A DNA stretch of 64,000 nucleotides from Carallia brachiata (lineage: Eukaryota; Streptophyta; Magnoliopsida; Malpighiales; Rhizophoraceae), in contig JADCRB010000048.1 of NCBI GenBank assembly GCA_021464245.1, positions 1,926,783 through 1,990,782 on the forward strand, given 5' to 3'. Positions 55,255 to 64,000 of the stretch are shown here, in pieces; position 1 is the first letter of the stretch; each line of letters opens with the position of its first letter. A program made the translations under genes and the position numbers. The notes beneath the pieces were generated by a model, which saw nothing but the letters and a program-made list of their open reading frames with translations, had not been told where the DNA came from and did no database searches.

Positions 55255-58200
55255 ATGGCTTTGGCTTCCTCTTCTTCCACTTGTCCGGCCGTCCGCTGTG
55301 AGGAACATCAGTGGTGGAAGTACGATGTTTTCTTGAGCTTCAGGGGAGAAGACACACGTGACAATTTCATCAGCCATCTCCACGCTTCTTTGTCCGACAA
55401 AGGAATTGTAACGTTCATAGACTACAAACTTCGGAAGGGTGATGAAATCGCGCCCGCACTCGTGCAAGCAATCCAATATTCAAATGTTGCTGCGGTCATT
55501 TTTTCTGAAAACTATGCGAATTCTTCTTGGTGCTTAGACGAACTCGTCAACATCATCGAATGCTCCGAGACCCGGGGACAAATAGTTATACCTGTGTTCT
55601 ATCACGTGGATCCGTCGGAAGTCAGGAAACAGACTGGCAGTTTTGGTGAGGCGTTTGCTGCTAAATTTGAGGGTGATTCCAAGAACGCACCCAAAGTGCA
55701 AAAGTGGAAGGCTGCCTTGACTAAAGCAGCCAGTCTCGCGGATGGCCTCACATGTCATCAGGTCATGTTTTTTACTTAAAACTTTTCTTCTAGCACTCTA
55801 GTACTTACATTTCCTGTCAATAAAGCTCCATAATAGTATTTTGGATTGAATGGAACTTTTGTTTGCTATTCGCTGAAATTTGATATCTAAAAGCAATACT
55901 CATCTGTTGACAAAAAAACGATTGTTTGACTTGCTGGTAAGAAGGTATTCAAAATTGTTCATATTTTGCAGCCCAGAACGCATGCTTGTTGACAGAATTG
56001 TCAAAGATATTGTGGAAAAGGTGAAACAATATATGCCCTATGGTTTACAGGGATTGGTGGGATTAGATTTCCGCATTCGGCAAATCATAAAGGAATTAGG
56101 CATTGGATTGTTGGATCTACGCATTTTAGGAATTTGGGGGATGGGGGGTATTGGTAAGACAACAATCGCTGGGGCTGTGTTTGGACAAATTCTGTGTCAC
56201 TTTGAAGGTTGTTGCTTTATAGAAAATGTTAGGGAAGAATCAGCAAAACGCGGAATAAAGAATTTGTTAAAGGAGCTTATTGCGAGAACGTTGGGTGAAG
56301 AAAATATTGAAATAGACATATCTGGAATTGGACTGGGAGCATCTTTGATTAAGAGGCTCAGTCGTAAAAAGCTTCTGGTTGTTCTTGATGATGTGGATAA
56401 TTCATTAGACTTGGAATGTTTAATTGGAGATCCTTGTTGGTTTGGGCCAGGAAGCAAAGTGATTATAACAGGCAGGGACAAACATGTATTTGAAAAATAT
56501 GCTCATTGTATCTATGAAGTTGAACCGTTTAATGATGATGATGCTCTTGAGCTATTTAGTTGGAATGCCTTCAAGCAGAAACTTCCCACTAATGATCTTG
56601 TGGTCATGTCAAATTTGGTTACAAAATATGCCCAAGGTAATCCTCTGGCTCTCAAAGTTTTGGGATCCTTTTTATATGGCAAGACTAAATCAGAGTGGGA
56701 AAGTGCTGTGAATAAATTGTCAAAGACTCCTACCAAGGAGATTCAAAATGTACTCAAGGTCAGTTACGATAGCCTAGATGAGGAAGAGAAGGATATTTTC
56801 CTTCGTGTGGCATGTTTTTTCAAAGGTGAAAGTAAAGATAGCATCGTACAAATACTTGATAGTTGTGGATTATCATTATAAATTGGAGTGCGTGTTCTTG
56901 TTGATAAGTCCTTGATTACTATTTCTGAGCATAATGAGTTGAATATGCATGATTTGTTGCAAGAAATGGGTAGGGAAATAACTCGTCAAGAATCCAAAGA
57001 ACCTGGTAAACGTAGCAGATTATGGGATCCAGACGATGTTTGTCATGTATTGATGCAAAACACTGTAAGAATCTAGATCACCAATCCTTTTCTTCCTTTA
57101 CTTTTTATAGGATTTAGAATCAATTAAATAAAATAAATCAACAAGCAACATGCATTTAACTAAAGCAATAAAATGTCGATTGACAGGGAACTGAAGTAGT
57201 TGAAAGCATATCTCTGAATTTGTCTAAGACAAGACAGATGCACTTATGTCCAAATGCTTTCCAAAGAATGCCTAACCTTAAATTTCTAAAATTCTATGGT
57301 GCTATTGAACATGACGGCCAAGAATACAGAAAGTTGCATCTCTCTCAAGGTCTTGCCTTTCTTACTGATGAGCTAAGATACCTTTATTGGCAAGAATACC
57401 CGTTGCAATCTTTGCCACCCAATTTCCAACCAAGGAATCTCTTTGTGCTGAAGTTGCCTAACAGCAATATTAAACAACTCTGGAATGAAACTAAGGTATT
57501 TTCTTTCACTATAACTCTAGTCCCTTGGATTTATATGTTGGAGAATTTACAACTAATTGTGTCTTATTCTCTTTTAGGATCATAGCAATTTAAAAACAAT
57601 TGCACAATGCCTGATCGCAACTCGAATGACATCACAGGTTACAAATCTTGCAAATATGATTCTTGATGGCTGCGTTGACTTGGTAAAGCTTCCGTTATAT
57701 GCGGACCAATTCCGCAGACTTACATGTATAAGGCTGATCGACAACCACAAGCTTAGGAGTCTTCCAAATAACGTCAATTTGGAATTTCTTGATACTCTAG
57801 ATCTTTCTGGCTGCTCGAATGTTGAGACATTCCCTGAGGTCTCGAGAAACATAAGGTATCTATATTTAAGTAAGACTGCAATAAGAGAAATACCCCCATC
57901 AGTAGTTGAATGTCTCAATAGACTCGTAGAATTAGAAATGGGAAATTGTAGGAACCTTGAGTATCTCCCGAGCAACATTTGGAAGTTAAAATCTCTTTGC
58001 AACGTTTTTTTGGATGGCTGTTCAAACCTGAAAAAATTTCCTGAAATTTTGGAGCCTATGGATAATTTGCGGGAACTCAGCTTAGGTGGTACATCCATAG
58101 AATCGCTGCCATTGTCCATTGACCATCTAAAAGGGCTTAATGGATTATATATGTTCGATTGTAGAAACCTTCGTCGTCTTCCAGAAACCTTCAGTAATTT

Positions 58201-59412
58201 GAAAGCACTTCGCTATTTTAGTCTCTCTACCCGTTCAAGACCGGCAACGCTACCGCGGAAGTTCTTCTTGGAGGATCATCCTATGAATAAATATGAGGAT
58301 CAAGATTATAAGAACTTTTCACTAGTACCATTGTTAGGCGCCTCTTCCTTGGAAAAGTTAACCACATTATGCAGTTTACGGCAATTGCCTGCTGATCTAG
58401 GACGTTTGTCCTCCTTAAACGAACTAGATTTAAGGGACAGCAATTTTGAGACAATCCCTGCGAGCATCAAACAGCTCTCTCTCCTGAAGTATCTCTACAT
58501 AAGTAACTGCCAAATGCTTCAATCCTTACCAGAGCTTCCAGCGAGTCTAAATTCTATACAAGCTAATGGTTGCAGTTCATTGAAAAGAGTATGTGCCCTC
58601 AAACAGCTACTTTTGGAGTCAGAACACCTTTTTCTGGGTTTTGACTTTTCCAATTGCTTTAAATTGGACCAAAATGAATGTGGCGCCCGGGCAAAAGCTA
58701 TGTTGAGAAACCGGCATTTTGCCAATCTACTGCTTAACCAGGTCAGTCTCTGGCTCACCTTCCTTTTCCTTTTCCTCCCTCATGTAATCATTTTTTACCA
58801 TGAATTGAATTTATGCGATACAGGGAGTTCCTTGGGCACTTTTTTTTTGTGTGTGTTATCCTGGAAGTGATATTCCAGAGTGGTTCGAGCATCAAAGTGC
58901 AGAACATTCAGTCAGATTCCAGCTTTCGTCAAATTGGTTTAATGATAGGTTCCTTGGTATTGCTCTATGCTTTGTACTGGAGGGTTTTACTAGATTCCCT
59001 AAAGAGATTCCTTCTTACGAATTCTGTTTTGGGAACATTTGTGATGATGACTCCGTTTATGTCACCCATGCATTAGCTAAATTACCCCTTAAACTTGGAT
59101 TACCAGCGACTGGCTTTGACGATGAACACGTGGTCTTGTGTTATGACAGGACGCTCTATGATAGAATAGCTAGAGAGAAGCCGTGGTTGAGTCACTGTGA
59201 TGTGGCCTTATTTAAGTTCCCTAGTTTTTTTGCAACAAATTGCAAAATCAAAAAGTGTGGGGGTGACTCCATTGTATGCCCAAGAAGAGGACTGTATTGA
59301 AGTGCATGAGAATTTATCTGGAGACTTAAGAAGCAAAAGAAAAAGAGGCGGCAGCAAAGAAGAAGAAGCTGAAACAGCAGCAAAAAAATTGCAGAAAAAG
59401 CAACTTTTTTGA
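55255..59412 (+). pseudogene. TNL-E: TIR-NBS-LRR receptor with a stop in NB-ARC and a shifted TIR exon end
   Basis: Exons: TIR 55255-55761, NB-ARC 55972-57064, linker/LRR 57187-57495, LRR 57578-58741, C-JID 58824 to 59300 or 59412. The TIR core is intact (YDVFLSFRGEDTRDNF, SSWCLDELVNI). Two 1-bp deletions near 55739 and 55745 leave the exon end out of phase with exon 2, and the donor is GTCATG. NB-ARC keeps GMGGIGKTT, LLVVLDDVD and GNPLALKVLG. A Glu codon has become TAA at 56879-56881, before the MHD motif. The LRR exon is open throughout. An extra G near 59260 ends the C-JID frame at 59300; the alternative frame continues to 59412 with a basic tail (SKRKRGGSKEEE) not seen in A-D. LRR groups with C, NB with B. 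Confidence 0.85.
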
Positions 59413-60886
59413 AGACTGAATAACTAGATTTTGTATTTGAAAATTGGTGATCTAGTTAGTCGAAAGGTAGTTGTTTTCCTTAGTTTTTGGAAATGTAAAA
59501 GACAAGATATGTCAATTTAGTTTGAGTACTAAAGTTGATTTTTTTATTACTAATTTCCAGCCGAAAAGTGTGGTAACAGTATTCATGTCCCCTGTAAAAG
59601 GAGCTCACTTTCTGCAATGAAAACAGACTGCAACGCATTTGAATTCCAATCAAGTGTGAAGGATTAGACAAATAGCTTGGAAGAAGCCAGGGATACTGGA
59701 GTAGAGGCAGACTAAGAGGTGCAAGTGTGGAACTGGAATTGAGAAAAAGGAACCACATTGCTTGATGCTCGGAATTTGGAAGAGTGATATTGTGTTCAAT
59801 TCGATTGTTCCTATAAGAGCCACATGCGGCTTCTTCATATTACAAAATTGAAAGTACTCGGTTTGAATTTGTTGAATACAGGTTGGGACGGTTGTTGAAT
59901 GCTCTTGGCTATCAACAGGTGTTCGTTTGGACAGTTGCTGACACATCAAATGTTGAGGTTATACCTGTGTTCGTGTGGTTGGCAGTACGTCACTATCTCT
60001 CCGTTTTTTCTACAAGGAAGATATTCAGAGTTGAGGCCATATCAACAGGGGTCAATGGCTGGAGGAGGAAACTTCCATATCAACAGAAATCCAATCCGGT
60101 CTTGCTTTTTCAGAGTTATGTAGGGGTTACTATGGCATTTCATATTTGAGTTGTGGGCGGTGATTCTTGGATTTGAGTTGTGGGTGGTGATTCTAGGATT
60201 CATAATGTCTGACCCCTTAATTTCTATTAATTTGCACCCAAGGTGCAAGGGCTTGGAGGGCAATCATGTCAACGCCTATGTAAATTAATTATTTAATTGG
60301 ACGTGCTTGCTGAGATGTTTCTGGCGGATCCGCAATGCATCAGCCCTGTTATGTTCCCTTTGTTATATTTACTGGAATTTTCTGATGCAAGCAAAATCTT
60401 AATTAGGAATTCCAAAGAGAAGATGAAGAATGGATTCCGAAATTCGGGGAATTTGATAGTGAAATTGAGGGAAAGAGAAACTTCGGGGAAGAACAGGAAT
60501 TCTGAGATTTATTGATAATGATTTTCAAATGCTCTTTACAGAGTTTCCACATTGCCGTATATTGTAAAAGTATCAACGTAAGATCTAAATCAAGCAATGG
60601 CTATGATCACTCCAAACAATTACAATGTAACTATAGGTACAGATGGACAGCTTCTCAAGCACTCTTCTTACTAATCAACGGCCTTGCTTCACTTGTTATC
60701 AACGGTAATGATTGATTCCCAATTAGTACTGCATCATTTTCTCCTGATAGTGACCAGTTTTCGGGGTGAGGGAGGGGGGGTATCGGAAATTTCTCTTAAC
60801 GACACAAAAGCGGAAGTAGGCGGGTTTGAAGTGGTGGGTAAGCATGCTCCAAGAAGCTTCATTAGTCCACGGATAATATTATTCCA
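59413..60886. other. Spacer between TNL-E and TNL-F
   Basis: Short unit without hydrolase or LEA-like copies. About 59940-60000 matches 50710-50770, and 60190-60880 matches 17330-18090. A 72-codon ORF at 60297-60515 has a partial counterpart at 17428-17640 but no known domain. TTTGAAGTGG occurs at 60823. Confidence 0.4.
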
Positions 60887-60920
60887 AGTCAACGTGGTCT
60901 CTGATAAATTGATTAATAAA
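60887..60920 (+). promoter_or_regulatory. TNL-F promoter: W-box-like site
   Basis: AGTCAACGTGGTCTCT (60887-60902) includes the reverse complement of TTGACT, followed by ATTGATTAATAAAT. It lies 162 bp before the ATG at 61054 and is conserved with B, C and D. Confidence 0.5.
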
Positions 60921-61053
60921 TTCACGATGATGATCGCCACAAGTGGTTCAGGGTGGTTTCTTGTTCTGGAGCCTCTTTCTCTCTACTCTTTCAAAAAGCA
61001 TAAGTCTGTTCAACTTCAGATCATCCATCTACTCTCCCAATTATTATCAGGAG

Positions 61054-64000
61054 ATGGCTTCCGCTTCTTCTTTCGCTTCCTCTTCATCTTCCTACACTTG
61101 TGCAACCTTCGGTTGTGACGACCATCAGTGGAAGCGCGGTGTTTTCTTGAGCTTCAGGGGGGAAGACACCCGGGAAACTTTCGTCAGTCATCTCTATGCG
61201 TCTCTGTCCAACAAAGGAATTGACACCTTCATAGACGACAAACTTCGAAAGGGAGATGAAATCGGACCCGCACTTTTGCAGGCGATCCGAGATTCAAAGG
61301 TTTCCGTGGTCATTTTTTCAGTAAACTATGCGACTTCTTCCTGGTGCTTAGACGAACTCGTTGAGATCATGGATTGCCCTGAAACCCCTGAACAGATAGT
61401 CATACCTGTGTTCTACGACGTGGATCCATCGGACGTCAGGAAGCAAACTGGCCGTTTTGGTGAGGCGTTTGCTGCTAAATTTGAGGGTGATTCCAAGAAC
61501 GCACACAAAGTGCAAAAATGGAAGGCTGCCTTGACTAAAGCAGCCAATCTAGCCGGATTGACCTCACAGAACATCAGGTAATGTTTTTGCATAAACTTTT
61601 CTCCTAATACTACTTTGGAAGGAGAGATTTTCTACATTTTCTATCAATAAAGCTTCAAAATTGTAGTTTGGATTGAATGACATTTAAACTATAACTAGTG
61701 AAGCTTACCATAAACATTTTCGGGCTTCTAAAGAAATCTATAGTGTAGCAAATTATCATTTTCACTGTTCCCACCAGATGTTTTCAATCTTTGCCAGGTA
61801 GTTGGCAAAATTTCAATTTTCACTCCTTCAACTTTCAGCAAATGCTACTGGCTGAAATTGGATTTCTAAAAGCAGCACTTGATTATTGACAGCAATAGCG
61901 ATAAATAAATATTTGATGTGCTTGTAGGAGGTTACTCATAGTTTTCCATTTCCTTTATTATTATTATTATTATTATTATTTCAGGCCAGAAAGCACTCTT
62001 GTTGACAAAATTGTCCAAGATGTTGTGGGAAGGTTGAAACTATATATGCCCTATGATTTACAGGGACTTGTGGGAATAGATCTCCGTATTCAAGAAATCA
62101 TGAGGAAATTGTCCATTGGGTTATTGGATGTTCGCATTTTCGGAATATGGGGGATGGGAGGCATAGGTAAGACAACTATTGCGGATGCTGTTTTTGGCCA
62201 AATTAGAAGTCAATTTGAAGGTTGTTGCTTTCTTGTAAATGTTAGGGAAGAGTCGGAAAAACGTGGAATAAATAATTTGTTAAAGGAGCTTCTTGCGAAA
62301 ACCTTGGGTGAAGAAGATATTAAAGTTGACACAGCTAGACCTGAACCAGCTTTGATTTGGAGGCTCCATCACAAAAAGCTTCTGGTTGTTCTTGATGATG
62401 TATATAACTCATTAGACTTGGAACGTTTGATTGGAGAACCTTGTTGGTTTGGGCCAGGAAGCAGAGTGATTATAACAAGCAGGGACAAACACGTATTTGA
62501 AAAATATGCTCATTTTATATACGAAGTTGAACCGTTTAATGATGAAGATGCTCTTGAGCTTTTTAGCCGGAATGCCTTCAAGCAGAAGCTTCCCACTGAT
62601 GATTTTGTGTCCATGTCAGATTCGTTCATAAGATATGCTCAAGGTAATCCTCTGGCTCTCAAAGTTTTAGGATCCTTTCTATGTGGCAAGACTAAATTAG
62701 AGTGGGAAAGTACCTTGAACAAATTGTCAAGGGCTCCTAACAACGACATTCAAAATGTTTTGAAGATTAGTTACAATAGCCTGGATAGGGAAGAGAGGGA
62801 TATTTTTCTTCATGTGGCATGTTTTTTCAAAGGTGAATGTAAAGATCTTGTCCTAAAAATACTTGACAGTTGTGGATTATCGTCAGAAATTGGAATGCGT
62901 ACTCTCATTGATAAGTCCCTCGTTACTGTTTTTGAGCACAATAAGTTGAACATGCATGATTTGTTGCAAGAGATGGGTAGGGAAATTATTCGCCAAGAAT
63001 CCAAAGAACCTGGCAAACGTAGTAGATTATGGGATCCAAAAGATATCTATCATATGTTGACGCAAAACACGGTAAGACTCTAGATCTCAAAACCTCTTTC
63101 TTTTTCTCTAATTTTTTAATATTAAGTAAACAAAATAAATCAACACGCAACATGCTTTTTACTAAAGCAATTAAAATTGATTGACAGGGAACTGAAACAG
63201 TTGAAAGTATATCTTTGAATTTGTCGAAGACAAGAGAGATACATTTATGTCCAAATGCTTTCCAAAAGATGCCTAACCTTAAATTTCTTGAATTCTATAA
63301 CGCTTTTGACCATGAAGGCCAAAAATACAGAAAGCTGCATCTTTCTCATGGTCTTGCCTTTCTTCCTAGTGAGCTAAGATACCTTTGCTGGGAAGGATAC
63401 CCGTTGCAATCATTGCCGCCCAATTTCCAACCAAGTAATCTTTTTGTGCTGAAGCTGCCTAACAGCAACATTAAAAAACTTTGGGATGAAACCAAGGTAT
63501 TTTGTTTCACTATAACTATAGTTCCCTGGATATAATTGTTGAAGAACGAACAATTAATTGTATCCATTTTCTTTTCACTACAGGATTATAGCAATTTACA
63601 AATAATTGCACGCCGCCTGAGCGAAACTCCAATGACATCACAGTTCACAAATCTTGTGAATATGATTTTGGGTGGCCGCTTAAGTTTGGCGAGGTTTCCG
63701 TCATTTGTGGACCGATTTCACTGGCTTACAAGCATAAGGCTGATCAACCGCCATGAGCTTAGGAGTCTTCCAAATAACATCGATTTGAAATTTCTCGATA
63801 CTCTCGATCTCACTGGTTGCTTGAAACTTGAGACATTCCCGGAAATCTCAAGGAACATAAGGTATCTATATTTAACTAAGACTGCAATAAAAGAATTACC
63901 ATCATCAGCAGCTGAGTGCCTCGGTAGACTCGTAGAATTAGGAATGAGTGGTTGTGAGAACTTAGAGAGTCTTCCAAATAACATCGATTTGGAATTTCTC
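61054..64000 (+). CDS. TNL-F: TIR-NBS-LRR receptor, intact so far, 3' end outside window
   Basis: Exons: TIR 61054-61577, NB-ARC 61985-63071, linker/LRR 63188-63496, LRR 63584 to beyond 64000. All junctions are GT/AG and in phase, with no stop in 778 codons. The ATG aligns with the other TNL starts, although the frame is open upstream. TIR (residues about 28-170) has FLSFRGEDTR, the BB-loop region LRKGDEIGPAL and SSWCLDELVEI, whose Glu is the expected NADase residue. NB-ARC has Walker A GMGGIGKTT (62151-62177), kinase-2 LLVVLDDVY, RNBS-B GSRVIITSRDKH, GNPLALKVLG and MHD (62952-62960). The product should be an intracellular immune sensor; the effector it sees cannot be told. The LRR exon shows a repeated segment near 63966, unlike the paralogues. 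NB-ARC looks chimeric. Best candidate for a working gene here. Confidence 0.92.
61955..61980. repeat. (TTA)n microsatellite at intron 1 acceptor of TNL-F
   Basis: A TTA repeat lies directly before the TCAG acceptor at 61981-61984, in place of the long T-run seen in TNL-B and -C. Confidence 0.9.

Noticed and set aside
59883..60149. ORFs in the TNL-E to TNL-F spacer
   Set aside because: Not conserved in frame with the related stretch near 50.7 kb, and no domain.

Overview
This is a stretch of flowering-plant nuclear DNA. It has AT-rich spacers, spliced genes with GT/AG introns, and several retrotransposons. TIR-NBS-LRR (TNL) immune receptors are absent from grasses and other monocots, so the source is a eudicot; I cannot name the species. 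There are no prokaryotic features, tRNA genes, rRNA genes or CRISPR arrays.

The window is a tandem TNL resistance-gene cluster, all on the + strand: A (1-2.7 kb, 5' end outside the window), B (19.0-23.3 kb), C (34.5-38.9 kb), D (43.6-47.9 kb), E (55.3-59.4 kb) and F (61.05 kb to the end, 3' end outside). All share one exon plan: TIR exon, NB-ARC exon, a 309-bp linker/first-LRR exon, a long LRR exon, and a post-LRR C-JID exon. Only F has no visible lesion in the part shown. C has one frameshift plus a damaged splice site. A, B, D and E carry several small indels or stops.

The duplicated unit is larger than the TNL. It reads TNL, then a DUF676-type alpha/beta-hydrolase (lipase-like) gene on +, then a small secreted LEA-like gene on -, then a spacer and the next TNL promoter. 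Hydrolase copies lie at 3.7-5.0, 24.0-30.8, 42.5 and 48.5-49.8 kb, all decayed. LEA-like copies lie at 12.25-12.88 kb (intact), 31.6 kb (relic) and 52.1-52.7 kb (3' frameshift).

Mobile elements were inserted into this array, and the paralogous units act as near-empty-site controls. They are a Copia LTR retrotransposon (6.43-12.06 kb), a 5'-truncated LINE (13.2-14.1 kb), a solo LTR (14.6-15.9 kb), two MITEs in the TNL-B promoter (18.1-18.8 kb), a 5.9-kb LINE in a hydrolase intron (24.77-30.69 kb), and a 3.47-kb LTR element (39.05-42.52 kb).

The last element is the most unusual object here. It has LTRs, a 5-bp target duplication, a primer-binding site and a polypurine tract, but its only gene is one uninterrupted ORF of about 924 codons that I do not recognise and that shows no protease, integrase, reverse transcriptase or RNase H motifs.

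Functionally, the TNLs are expected to be intracellular pathogen sensors: the TIR domain acts as an NADase, NB-ARC as a nucleotide switch, and the LRR/C-JID region in effector recognition. Conserved W-box-like sites lie upstream of B, C, D and F. Many lesions are 1-2 bp indels, several in homopolymers, so true pseudogenisation and consensus error both remain possible.
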